Under the pieces are notes generated by a model. The model worked only from the letters and a program-made list of their open reading frames with translations. It did no database searches and was not told where the DNA came from. 64,000 nucleotides of DNA from Pycnopodia helianthoides. Taxonomy: Eukaryota > Echinodermata > Asteroidea > Forcipulatida > Asteriidae. Below, one piece after another: positions 1-10,081 of this stretch; positions within the stretch are counted from its first letter, which is position 1; each line of letters opens with the position of its first letter. The position numbers and the translations under genes were made by a program. The stretch spans positions 12,880,953-12,944,952 of the forward strand of contig CM063256.1 in NCBI GenBank assembly GCA_032158295.1, read 5' to 3'.

Positions 1-100
1 GAACCCTTTCTACCATTACTTACTTTAAATCATGTAATTTATGTGTGAATCTGTGAACATTGTGTTTTTCGATCTTACCAATAGTGTACAGGGCCTTTAA
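1..100 (-). mobile_element. Family D TTAA element, cut by window edge
   Basis: Ends in AGTGTACAGGGCCTTTAA and matches the terminal 100 bp of the copies at 1527-1868 and 61249-61591. Its terminal TTAA coincides with the TTAA inside the GCTTAAGC of a family-A end, so D appears to have inserted into A. Confidence 0.75.
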
Positions 101-270
101 GCACAACAAGTAGCTAATCACAACAAAATTGTGCTCACCAGAAATGAGTTACCAGCCAACATACCATTCCCACATGTGTCATCTGTGACTGGCATCTAGC
201 TCATTTTTGCTTAGCAGAAATTGTTTAAGCACTGCTTGCTGCTTAAGCAGCTCTATGACACTGGGACCAG
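97..270. mobile_element. Family A inverted-repeat element, partial
   Basis: Retains the internal part and the right end (GCTTAAGCAGCTCTATGACA). The left end is replaced by the family-D copy. Confidence 0.7.
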
Positions 271-373
271 GTGACCAGGTGCTTCACTGGTAGCCGATGC
301 AGGCAGCGGAGAGCAGGTTTGGTGTGTTAAGGAAAGTTGCTTATGTCAGGTAAACTTAAGAAAACAGTCTTAC

Positions 374-411
374 CCTTGATCCAAACTTGTAAATACAGAG
401 TATCTCTAGAC
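374..411 (-). CDS. SPO11: SPO11 coding exon 10 (38-nt microexon)
   Basis: cttcag|GT to AGG|gtaaga. Encodes the glycine completing DPHG, then LEILCIYKFGSR, matching GIEIMCIYKYGS in human SPO11. The next exon would lie left of the window. Confidence 0.92.
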
Positions 412-3400
412 CTGAAGAATACAGTTAAAAAACAAAATTATTTTTTCAAAATAACAAAACATTAAAAAAATATTTTAGAACCGGGGTCCACAGAGATGAA
501 AGGCAGGGATGAAACTACTGAGCCAATCTTAATGTCAGCACTACTGCCTGATTTGAGAAAGAAATTTCCTACCATGAGGATCTGCATCAACCAGACAAAG
601 TACAGGTATTTGCAGCAACTCCCAGAGTTTTCTCACCATCAGGCGAGTGTTCACATCAGGAAATCCTTTGCCCTTGAAAAAAAAAACAACAACAAAATGT
701 CAGTTTCTAGAATGTCCTTCATGAAATGTTGATATGTCTCTCTGGTCAGGAGACAAAAGTGTAAGGCCGTGTCCAAATTGGCGGCTACAGCTACGGCTAC
801 GGCTGGATCACCACGTCATCTTGTGGTGAAGGTTAGTATAGGACACCCTTAGCAACATCCTTAGCAACAGTCGTAGCCATAGCTGTAGCCGCTAATTCGG
901 ACACAGCCTCAGATACTAAGTAAAGAAAGACACTTACAGTTATCATGATGCAAGGTGCTAAATCTTGAAGAAAACCATCATCAAGGAGCTTTTGGAAGGT
1001 TGCATCTTTCTCAACCACCAGGATGAAGCGAGCTTTAGATTGAACGTCTAGTAGAGGTTCCATTGTTAGGAGAAAACACTCAATGGAAATCAGAGATGTA
1101 CTCAATTGTAAATGTTTTTTTCTTTTCCCAAAACCACAACTATCTTTGGTAATAATTCTACAACTCTTTAAATGGGTTGAAATACTTTACTTGGATCAGG
1201 ATGGTCAGTGACTAAGAATTAACTATGAGTAACTAAGAGTAACTAAGAGTGACTAAGAGTAACTAAGATTAATCAAGAGTAACTAATCTGAGTAACTAAA
1301 GAGTAACCAAGAGTAACTAATCTGGGTATGAGAATTAATAAGAATAAGTAATCATGACTAAGAGTAATTAAGAGAAACTAAAAGTAACTGATTTGAGTAA
1401 CTATAGAGTAACTGAGAGTACTAAGAGAGTAAATACACATTTCTTGTCGAACATGGGCTGTTTCTCTCTCACCCCCAGCTGTTTTAGAATGTCCTTCTAG
1501 CTTTAAAAACTTTTTTGTACAGTGCTTTAAAGGTATTGTACACTTTTGGTAACAGCTCAAAATCAGTGTCCACATTTTGTGTGATTAAACATATGCATGA
1601 ACAAACAAACCTGTGAAAGTTTGAGCTCAATTGGTCATCGAGGTCACGAGAAAATAGTGAAAAGAGATCTTATGTGTTTTCTGTTTTTTCAAATTATCGC
1701 GCGCGATAATTACTATTGTTTTACTCGTTTCTCAGAAACGATAGCATTTTAGGCAGAAATATTTTAAGGAACCCTTTCTACCATTACTTACTTTAAATCG
1801 TGTAAGTTATGTGTGAATCTGTGAACATTGTGTTTTTCGATCTTACCAATAGTGTACAGGGCCTTTAAAGGAAATGAAACAAGAGGACTTCACCACGGAT
1901 GAGGTTTTACTGTAGTGTACCGGTGCCCCACGGATTCAACATGTTCAAAAACCTTTATCCTACATGTAGGCATTTTAAGGGTTGATGAAATTGTTTTTCC
2001 AATGACAAAGAAAAGAGTACAAAACATGAAAAAGAAAAATAACAATAATAAAAATGGAAAGAAAAAGGATACTGTTAATTCCCTCAACATGGGCTGGAAC
2101 AAGAATACCCTGCAAGGAAAGGAAATCAAAGTAAAAAAAATAATAATAATTGAGACACACATGTCAAGATACACAACATTAACTAAAACAACCAAAGCAA
2201 GCCAAATTCTTTATGCACAGTTCCATAACTTCACAATATTTCACAGTACTGTGTATGTTTCAACACAGTAAGATAAACTTAAATTTAAGTTGGCATATTT
2301 TTTTGCAATCTTGTAAATAAAGTTTGTTTAGGACTCACCGTTCTTGATGAGCTACAATCTATGTGGTTCCCATCAGCCTCTGTGTATTTCAGACCGCCCG
2401 CAATAAAACCCTTGGATGTAGCCAGCTGAAAAAAACAACAACCACATAAGTTTATATCAAGTAAGCTTTAGGCAATATCCGAACTGGCGGCTACGGCTAT
2501 GACTGTTGATAACGGTGTTGCTAAGGACGTCCTATACTTCAGTGCATGATTGTGCGGGGATCCAGTCGTAGCCGTAGCTGTAGCCTCCAATTTGGACTAG
2601 GCCTTCACATACACTGTATTCACATACACAGTGTATCTTTGGATAATCTTGACAGAAATCTCCACGATGCCTTACCACATGAAGGCATCTCCTGGGTACA
2701 CTCAGCATGCAGCAAATGTTCTCCAGTACGCCGTCGAGCATTGACTGTCTCCCAAAAAGCTTGGTATCATTATAGTACAGGTCCCTGAAACCAAAGTCAT
2801 TCAAAAATCAACCTCATACCAACTGTGTCACTCACTCTGGGTAATCCTTGAAACTTTGAATACTTGTTCCAATCCATAGAGTTATATATAAGAACTAGAG
2901 TTAAAGAACTAGGGCGCACTGGCAATACTGCGTGCACAAACGCGCCGGGACCGCAAGGAGACACGACCGCCATTTAATAGAGGGCAAAATTGAGTACGAA
3001 GTATACGATGTGCGTATGGTAAATGCACGCATCACGCGCTCGGTGTTCATGTTGTTGTTTTGCGTACAGTAAAGTAATGGTAGTGGTACTTAAAACATGG
3101 CCGCACCACCCGCGCGACGAGTCACGTAACTTGGCTAGTGTGCCCTCTAGTTCTTCTATATAACTCTATGTTCCAATCCAACCTAAGCCACTGGGCCCAA
3201 TGTCACCGAGCTGCTTAAGCAGTAAACAGTGCTTAGCCATTTTCTACTAAGCAAAACGAAGCAGGATACCAGTCAAAAATAGTACATGTGGAATGCTATT
3301 TTGGCGGGTAACCTTATTCTGGTAAGCATGTTGTTATTATGCTCAGCTACTTTTGGGCTTAAGCAGCTCTATGAAATTGGGCCCTGGGGTCGATTTCACA

Positions 3401-6400
3401 AAACTCTTCCTAACTTAGGACTAGTCCTAGGCAATGCTAAGAGATAGGACTAGTCCTAAGTACTGGTCCTAACTTAGGACCAGTCCTATCTCTTAGCATT
3501 GCCTAGGGCTAGTCCTAAGTTAGGAGTTTTGTGAAATCAACCTCTGGTCTTCTTTTTTTGTCATTGCTACACACATCTCGCTCGTCTTACTTTTCTTTAC
3601 AGCTATAAACTTACACTCATGTACCTTTTTTGTTTCACAAAAAGTAGAATGAAGTGTAATAAAGAGATCTAAGCAGAATGTAGTAAGAAAACTCAAGGGA
3701 TGCAAAATAAAAAGGACACAAAGGGAAGGGGTAGAGGAGTTGGAGAAAACTGTTAGTAGTGGTAGTATTTATTATCAACAAAGGAAAAGTGTACAGTTGA
3801 CAGCTCAATAAAGTCTAAAACCATCACAAGTTTTCATTATATATACAGATCTTAACCCTCTTGCTGTCTGACCATTCAATGCCATTCAAGTGGTTTTGAA
3901 TGATAGATAAAATATGCCAGCCTGCAATATGATACCATGAGGGAATGCATGTACATGTACACAGTACACAGTTAGTTCTGTGCACAGTTGTGCCACCGTA
4001 CACAACCTTGGCAGTCGAATGGTTTCACATGGTTGTCAACTCACTGGAAAATATTGCCAAGAGTCACTGACAGTAGGAGGGTTAAAGGGAAACAAAACCT
4101 TTAAAAATAACCCCAAAACACACCCCCTAAAACCACCACAACAACGAAAAATAAATTCCTCCGACTAAAGACAGTTGCTATGTCACCAGGTTGAGGCTTA
4201 GTTTTTGCGTAGTTACGTAAGACACCTTTAAGACAGCTCTGAGGGCTAATCAGCTGATGTAGCTCCACCCTTCATTTTCTTTTTTAAACTACACTGTAAA
4301 TTATTGCATTTGCCTTTATACAGTATCTCGTCATTTTCGACCAACCCATGCGCACTTACACAGTACGATTTTGCTCATGTAATTGAGTTTGTACTTATAT
4401 GGAAGAAGAAGAAGAAGAGAGACTGTATGAACACCATACACAATTCTGAATGAATGTGTATGGCATTTTAAGAAGCGGGCTCGTTTTCTTACTCAAAGAT
4501 TGACTTGGGTCAACAGCCAAAATCAGGGCCCAATTTCATGAAGCTGCTTAAGCACAAAATTTTGCTTAAGCAAACAAATCATTGCTTAGTAAAATCAGAC
4601 TACCGGCCAAGACTATACACTCAATTGTTATGCTAAGTAAACAACAGCTAAATACCAGTAACAAGCAATGTATAAGGCATGAAATTTTGGCCAGTAACAT
4701 GTGTAAAATAAGCAAGCTATTTTCGTGCTTAAGCAACTTTTTTACTTCAGCAGCTCCATGAAATTGGGCCCAGGTGTGGCCCTTACCTTGAAGTTGCCGT
4801 TCGGCCTTGTGAGTAAGGCGATACCATACAAATATTGAATGTCATAAATGCACAGACCACATTATAAGTAACTCACCTCTTTGTTGAATAGGTGTTACTC
4901 TGTACCAGTTTGTAACACATTGCCATCACCTTTACAGTAACACCTGTGTTCAATAAACCATTTGCAAGTTAGATTTTGAGTAGTATCTGGTACAATGACT
5001 TGATTTGGTTGGTTGGTTGAGTCTGATTGAATTCAAACTCACATTTATTTCCATACTTCATGATAAAGTGCCAAACAGTACATAACCAAAACATTAATTT
5101 AAATAAGTAACCAAAACAGCATAATTGACAAGGCAGAACATAAGATAAGTATGGAGGCATCATCTAGAAGCCGAGGCTTGTGATTGGTCATAATTGAACA
5201 CTCACATTGGATACCCCAGAGACTGAACACAGTGCTACTCACATTATGGTGGTTAGGAGTAAGCTTTTTTTGTAAAGCGAACTTCAGGTTGGCATAGACT
5301 GGTACTAATGTGCCATACACATTCATTCATAATTGTGTATGGGTGTTTGGGTTTGACATGTCTTATGGAATGCCATGGTCATCTGATGTAGCGACTGTTT
5401 CTGGGCTGAGAAATTCAAATTCTTACTTGGCAGATACTTAATTCAAATTCAAGCGGTTAATCATATGTCAAATGCAAGTTATTGTACCAGACATTATTCA
5501 AATCTAACTCACTTATTGGTCATATCAAAAGCAAAGGAAAAAAAATCAAAACAATCAATAATAATAGAATAGTGCTATAAGTGGTCATTTAATTTGATTT
5601 AAGAACATCTGTACCGGCTAAGTAACACACTCATTAATTGTGCATTACATTACTACCCCTGTCATAATACAGGGTTTGATTTTTGGGAGGAAAATCCACA
5701 TGGCTGAAGGGTGTGTAGCTCAATATATTTACTGGACAAACTTTTTGTTTTTACAAGACCAGAATTAAAATGAGAAGAACAAATGTCTGACAAAGTTGAA
5801 CAATTGAACTGTTGAACTTGAAAACGCATGACGAGAAGATTGATCTCACTGTGTGTTATGGGTTATGGGTTAAGTATTCTTTTTCAAGAGAATTATATTA
5901 ATCAGACTGAAAGTCAACATTTGAACACAAACACAAGACCGCCAAACTTGTCCGGACATGAGTGTACTGGGCCTGATGCTAAAATCACTGGCCTTGGACC
6001 TACTGTAGGGTCCAGTGAAAAGTTTTGAGCCCTGCATACATGCATGGCTATAGTTTATTTCATTCCTTAAACCATCTCAGCTACCTGGGGAGTATGCAGC
6101 CTGTGCTTACTAGTATAAGCGCATCGTGCTAAATCAATCACAAGAATCAGGTACTCATTTCACTCCTTAGTGAAGAGAAGCAGTTACAGTTAAGTGTCTT
6201 TCATGGACACAATGGCTGGGATTTGAACCCACACCCTGAGATTTCTCCACCAGATCTTGAGTCCGATGCACTAAACACCTTAGCCAAGACAAGGCTTTGA
6301 CAGGCCTACAAAATAATCATCAATGAAATCAAATCCATCTTGCTTAGTGTCTTTCATTGAAATGAAGAACAAATTCTCCTAAGTAGAATGCTCACATTTT

Positions 6401-9400
6401 TTTCCTCTATGAAACAGAAAAACACCTACCAAACTTGTTGATGGAGTTTGCCGAATCAAATCGGACTTCGGTGAGAGCAGGCTTGTCTCTCATCTCCAGT
6501 CCCACATCATCAGTGAACCTTAATAAATCCAAATAATAAGATGTTTTTTTTTTTAATATTCAAAACACATTAAATTGATTGGTTGAAGGAAATGAGGCAA
6601 CCTCGTTCCCAGGGGTAATCGATCTTGCCGCCCCACCGGCATTTTTTCCCTCCGCAAAACCTGGCATTGATTAATTAAAATGTGCCAGAATATGGCACAG
6701 TTTTAATTAGGCCTGTGGCTGTTCCACTCTTCCGAGTGCTCAAGTATGGTACCCTGCAAAAGAGGCATCAAGCCATAAAGCAACTGGTCCTCTCTCAATT
6801 TTCTTTGGTCTTGTGACATGTCTAACTGTGTGCAGTTTAGGGTGACCGTGTAACAACATGATTCCTTTTTTGGAATCGCGTACAAATACTTGCATTTTGA
6901 CACACGCGATCAAAGTGTCTACAAGAGCCCTACAAGTGCTTGAAAGTTTTGAACAAGCGTGTTATTTTTCACCACATGGCTACCAGCGGTTATTGACGAG
7001 GTATCGATACGGCGCGCTGTCCATGGTAGCGAGGCTGAGTTCATCCCTACCAGCGTTTATTGACGAGAGGTATCGATACGGCGCGCTGCCCATGGTAGCG
7101 AGGCTGTGACGAGAGGTACCGATACGGCACGCTGTCCATGGTAGCGAGGCTGAGTTCATCCCTACCAGCGTTTATTGACGAGAGGTATCGATACGGCGCG
7201 CTGCCCATGGTAGCGAGGCTGTGACGAGAGGTATCGATACGGCGTGCTGCCCATGGTAGCGAGGCTTAAAATGAATTGAAGGTAACTGAAACAAGATATA
7301 CATGTAGCAAGGTGTGGGATTATTCTTACCATAATTATCAGGTATTAAAACCAAGGGACCAAAGAGACCAGCACTGTGACCCACAGGACTGAAGATACCA
7401 GAGTGGAGAAGACAACGATGAAGAAATGTCCAGTTTTAGTGGAAGGAAAAACCCACAAATAGGGAAAAACAACGCAATTAGGCAGGGACTGAAAACCCCA
7501 TCCACATGCAAGGCTCTGGTCTGGGATTCAAACCAGGGTCCACAAGAGATTAGATAATATCAAATAGCAATGGTTGTCCACATTAAACAAAATATGGAAA
7601 TTCGATTTCCACTGGCTATTTGGGTAAAAAACTAACAATAAATATATTACACAATATGTAGGCATAGAGTACAATGAACAGTAAAAGGTTAGCATCAAAA
7701 TACGAAAATACAATATGTACCCGCAAGTACAGTGCAAGTGAATATCAAATCAAAATACTACATTAAAAAACTACCATAACAAAAATTGATACAGCACATC
7801 AGCAGATAAAAAGAAACAAACGAAAGATAAAAAGTACAGAAGATGTGGGGTTGACTAGCGAGGCAACAAACACACTATTAATGCCCCTCTGAGCAGTAGC
7901 ATTGATTGGCATTGGGAACAAATGATTGTCTGGAGCGACAATGGGAGGTACATGGGACATGGAGACGGATACCTCATCTATTGAATAAAAAACATTTGTG
8001 CAAAGGGTGTGAGGGGTCATGCATTATCTAATGAACTTTTAACAGAACCTGTTTGTTCCAGAGAGAACTTATTGAGGGAAGATCTTTACGAATTATGCGC
8101 TGAGCGATCTTCCTAGGTCTTTCCAGTTTGTGAACATTTTCTTTTGATAGATACCCAAAATTACTGATAAAACTAAAACTAGTTCAATGCTTTGAATCAA
8201 AGATCGATAAAAATGAACTAAGACACTGTTATCTACAATAAACTCTTTTAATTTTCTGAGAAAACAGAGCCGTTGGTTTGCTTTACCACACAGCACTTGA
8301 GTGTTGCTACTCCATTTTAGTTGATTGTCGATGACCGTACCCAGATACTTATACTCCGTAACCTGCTGTATAGCGTGGTTGTGAGTAGCTAAGGGTTCGT
8401 TGTTTGGGCGAAAATCATAAATCATCTCTTTGGTTTATTTAAAAATAACGAGTTTGGAGAAACTTACTGAATGTTATCCCATCTGGTCCTGCTGTTGCAT
8501 GTCAGTATTGGTGCTTGATGGTTTGATACACTTGTCAATATGTCCACAAATATTCTCTCTAATCGTCTCAAGACTTCTTCCCTGGAACATTTGGGGATTT
8601 ACAGATCAACTATAAGTCCAAAGGGCAAGAATTTTAAACATTAACACAATGGTGATTTAATGCAGGGAACTAAGCTGGCTTAATGCCACATATGTTGCAA
8701 TAATCGTAACCCTCGACAACCCTGGGTCGTGCATGACCAAGAGCTACGATTATTGCAGCTCAGTATTATTATACAGTACCCATTCAGAAGATGCTATCTT
8801 GGAGCTGGAATTTGTTCAGTCGATACACTGCGGACTGGTTTTGTTTAAGCGCAAAAAATGTTTCTGTTTGGAATTTCCTTCAAGTTTAGAGATTGAAGTA
8901 ATCTCCTTAGAAAGTAAAGTTCTCTAATTCGAAAATGGAAAAATAGACAAACAAGTCGAGTAGTTCGAATTCCCATACGCAGTGGAGTACACCAGCCATC
9001 AACTGAATTTTGTTAGTTCAGGAATTCTTTTAAGGCTGTGGATATTTCACCGGCGACAGTAAAATCAACCAAAGGTTTTTTTGCCATACCGCAAATACAA
9101 ACACTATTTACCTTGAAAAACAAAATCCTGGAGAGCCACAAATTAGAAAAATAAAAGGTCTAATGCTATCCATTTACACGTAGGAATCAATTTTCAATAA
9201 TAGAAGAATAAATTCATATTTTGGGGGATGAAAAAAAAGGGCAAAACAGCATCAGTGGGCATTCAAATGCGGAGTGTGTTGGTTGATAGGTATTTAGGTA
9301 GTCCTCATCAGGATATGGACGATATTGGTAAATTAATGTTATGCAATGTTGGCAACTTGTGTACACGTCAAAGAGGGCGCTATATACACTCTGCCAGCAA

Positions 9401-9996
9401 AACAGCATTTCAGAAAACTTTCTCGTCGCCAGTAAAATATCCACTGCCATTTTCAAAGAGACACATCACATCAGGAAATTGTGGCAGTCAATAACATTAT
9501 TTCACTTTTTCATCAGACTTCAAACTTTCGGGGGACTGTTTTCCTAAAAGGCTAAGCTAGTCAGTCCGGTTATCGGGTGTGGCCATGGAACACAATCTTG
9601 CCTCTAGAGACCAGGTCCAGGCAGTGCACAACCTAAACCTTGTAGTGTTGACTTGCACTTAACAATACATAGAGCAAGAATCAGATTAATGCACAGAACA
9701 TTGCGTTATACACAATAGCCCCATGCATGCATGCCTTAGTCCAACAGTTTACAGGGCCAATCCACAAAAGGGTACGAACTACGAAGTGGATTGGCACTAA
9801 AAATTGGGGCTAAATTTCTCTCTCTTTTTGTACCTTTTGACGTGGCCAGTGTCCAGTGATGATTGTCCACATTCACCCCCTGTCTTCCTTCACTCAGACA
9901 CCGTCTTTTTATCTGCTTTAGCTGTTCTTCCCGCAATAAATGTTCATGTAATTCATTCAATCTTTCCCACATGACACTTTCATCACTCTCCACCAT
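374..9996 (-). CDS. SPO11: SPO11 meiotic double-strand-break transesterase, exons 1-10 (C-terminus off window)
   Basis: Gene-level entry. SPO11 is the topoisomerase VI A-like protein that cuts DNA through a tyrosine in meiotic prophase, working with TOPOVIBL in the nucleus. Ten exons on the minus strand (9902-9996, 8468-8581, 6430-6518, 4877-4943, 2676-2784, 2339-2425, 2073-2109, 938-1047, 573-672, 374-411) have GT-AG borders and join in frame to give 282 residues. The order matches vertebrate SPO11. The N-terminal winged-helix part carries RDLYYNDTKLFG (catalytic Tyr about residue 125/126). The Toprim part has VEKDATF (Glu about 212) and DADPHG (Asp about 265/267). The Arg-Asp-Tyr-Tyr, Glu and Asp-x-Asp residues are all kept and no frame is broken, so the gene looks functional. 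Vertebrate SPO11 is roughly 400 residues, so about a third is missing at the left edge. The introns are packed with repeats. The family call is very secure; the end of exon 1 is the weakest splice choice. Confidence 0.93.
573..672 (-). CDS. SPO11: SPO11 coding exon 9 (Toprim DxD)
   Basis: ttttcaag|GGC to CATG|gtagga. Encodes GKGFPDVNTRLMVRKLWELL then QIPVLCLVDADPH. DADPHG is the Toprim Asp-x-Asp metal motif. Confidence 0.95.
765..909. mobile_element. Family E short inverted-repeat element
   Basis: Termini read GTGTCCAAATTGGCGGCTAC and the reverse at the other end, with GGCTACGGCTACGGCT repeats and a TTGCTAAGG core. Similar copies at 2470 and 18429. Lies in SPO11 intron 8. Confidence 0.7.
938..1047 (-). 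CDS. SPO11: SPO11 coding exon 8 (Toprim glutamate)
   Basis: ctactag|AC to ACT|gtaagt. Encodes VQSKARFILVVEKDATFQKL...LAPCIMIT, nearly identical to the core SPO11 Toprim strand. The glutamate of VEKDATF is the conserved metal-site acid. Confidence 0.95.
1205..1435. repeat. Degenerate AGTAACTAAG minisatellite
   Basis: About 230 bp of imperfect 8-12 bp units around AGTAACTAAG, in SPO11 intron 7. Confidence 0.8.
1527..1868 (-). mobile_element. Family D TTAA element
   Basis: Complete copy bounded by TTAA at both ends, reverse to the 61.25 kb copy. Contains the palindrome ATTATCGCGCGCGATAAT. In SPO11 intron 7. Confidence 0.8.
2073..2109 (-). CDS. SPO11: SPO11 coding exon 7 (37-nt microexon)
   Basis: ccttgcag|GGT to AACA|gtatcc. 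Encodes GILVPAHVEGIN, equivalent to the AVAVPSNIQGI stretch in human SPO11. The donor is not a strong consensus, but it gives the length and phase needed to join exon 8 with no gap against the family. Confidence 0.88.
2339..2425 (-). CDS. SPO11: SPO11 coding exon 6
   Basis: 87 nt, phase 0 at both ends, ttttttcag|CTG to ACG|gtgagt. Encodes LATSKGFIAGGLKYTEADGN then HIDCSSSRT. It matches the human STSKGLIAGNLRYIEEDG region. Confidence 0.94.
2470..2605. mobile_element. Family E short inverted-repeat element
   Basis: Same ends as the copy at 765 (ATCCGAACTGGCGGCTACGG and the reverse, CCTCCAATTTGGAC). In SPO11 intron 5. Confidence 0.7.
2676..2784 (-). CDS. SPO11: SPO11 coding exon 5 (catalytic tyrosine)
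   Basis: Acceptor tttcag|GG, donor GTG|gtaagg. Encodes DLYYNDTKLFG followed by a helix ending in VPRRCLHV. The Tyr-Tyr pair is the active-site motif of the SPO11/TopVI-A family. The arginine before it is split across the exon 4/5 junction. Confidence 0.95.
2875..3170 (+). mobile_element. Family F inverted-repeat element
   Basis: Bounded by CATAGAGTTATATA and TATATAACTCTATG, with inner ACTAGxGGCGCAC ends. A similar copy in opposite orientation lies at 63060-63340. In SPO11 intron 4. Confidence 0.8.
3192..3387. mobile_element. Family A inverted-repeat element
   Basis: About 195 bp with ends GGGCCCAAT...GAGCTGCTTAAGC and GCTTAAGCAGCTCTATGAAA. In SPO11 intron 4; the palindrome of family G abuts its right end. 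Confidence 0.8.
3384..3547. mobile_element. Family G near-perfect palindromic element
   Basis: About 160 bp that folds on itself: GATTTCACAAAACTC at one end and GAGTTTTGTGAAATC at the other, with repeated TAGGACTAGTCCTA between. Almost no unpaired loop. Confidence 0.85.
4524..4773. mobile_element. Family A inverted-repeat element
   Basis: 250-bp copy, AGGGCCCAATTTCATGAAGC to the reverse. In SPO11 intron 3. Confidence 0.8.
4877..4943 (-). CDS. SPO11: SPO11 coding exon 4
   Basis: Short 67-nt exon between acceptor aacacag|GT and donor AG|gtgagt. It encodes VTVKVMAMCYKLVQSNTYST then Lys-Arg. KLVQSNTY is identical to vertebrate SPO11. The split Arg codon joins exon 5. Confidence 0.92.
6212..6300 (-). 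repeat. tRNA-derived SINE-like fragment
   Basis: The minus strand has an A-box-like TGGCTAAGGTGTTTAG and a B box GGTTCAAATCC at tRNA spacing, but no convincing cloverleaf. In SPO11 intron 3. Confidence 0.5.
6430..6518 (-). CDS. SPO11: SPO11 coding exon 3
   Basis: Encodes FTDDVGLEM...VRFDSANSINKF. It joins exon 2 through a split Gln codon (CA|G) and leaves one base (G|gtaggt) for exon 4. It aligns with the KFEDSVGLQM...SAQKF stretch of human SPO11. Confidence 0.9.
6995..7266 (+). repeat. Two-size minisatellite with TATCGATAC motif
   Basis: Five units beginning GACGAG(AG)GTATCGATAC at 6995, 7062, 7108, 7177 and 7223. Lengths alternate 67, 46, 69, 46 and 44 bp. Long units carry an extra GAGTTCATCCCTACCAGCG block. 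In SPO11 intron 2. Confidence 0.9.
8093..8425 (-). pseudogene. LINE reverse-transcriptase fragment
   Basis: About 110 codons on the minus strand contain EYKYLGTVIDNQLKWSSNTQ followed by KANQRLCFLRKLKEF and VHFYRSLIQSI. This is the thumb-side tail of non-LTR retrotransposon reverse transcriptases. There is no complete ORF, endonuclease or catalytic box. It sits in SPO11 intron 2, adjacent to exon 2. Confidence 0.75.
8468..8581 (-). CDS. SPO11: SPO11 coding exon 2
   Basis: Acceptor ttccag|GG and donor TTCA|gtaagt are both strong. The exon encodes EEVLRRLERIF... ending in RTRWDNIQ, matching the segment that ends NRSSWENIK in human SPO11. It is exactly 114 nt (38 codons) and symmetric in phase (2 to 2), so it can be skipped without a frameshift. 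From memory, mammalian SPO11-alpha lacks a corresponding exon 2 of 38 residues. Confidence 0.9.
8582..9901. other. SPO11 intron 1, no gene seen
   Basis: AT-rich sequence with no recognisable coding segment and no clear repeat family. Short open frames on both strands look like chance. Confidence 0.5.
9902..9996 (-). CDS. SPO11: SPO11 coding exon 1 (start codon)
   Basis: Starts MVESDESVMWERLNELHEHL at an ATG on 9996-9994. It resembles the short leucine-rich N-terminus of other SPO11 proteins only loosely. I place the donor after 9902 (ACG|gtgtct), which leaves two bases and fits the phase of exon 2. That donor is weak. Other possible donors lie farther in (after 9834, AAAAG|gtaca) but their phase would need a different exon 2 acceptor at 8576. 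Confidence 0.7.
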
Positions 9997-10030
9997 TTTG
10001 GCCTCTGTGTCGTCTGCTAAAAATTAAACA

Positions 10031-10081
10031 GCTGACGTGTGACGTACGTGACGCGTCGACGCGCGCAGAAGGAGTGACGTG
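10031..10081. promoter_or_regulatory. Cluster of CRE-type half sites upstream of SPO11
   Basis: Four TGACG pentamers start at 10033, 10040, 10049 and 10075, that is 37-80 bp upstream of the SPO11 ATG. The middle part reads TGACGTACGTGACGCGTCG, with several CpGs in an otherwise AT-rich setting. TGACG is the half site for CREB/CREM/ATF factors. Function is inferred from position only. Confidence 0.35.

Noticed and set aside
6703..6903. Minus-strand frame with an internal cttttgcag acceptor, as a SPO11 exon
   Set aside because: Exons 2 and 3 of SPO11 join exactly without it and the peptide has no SPO11 similarity.
6995..7266. CRISPR-like repeat array
   Set aside because: Units are contiguous with no unique spacers, and the context is a eukaryotic intron; it is a minisatellite.
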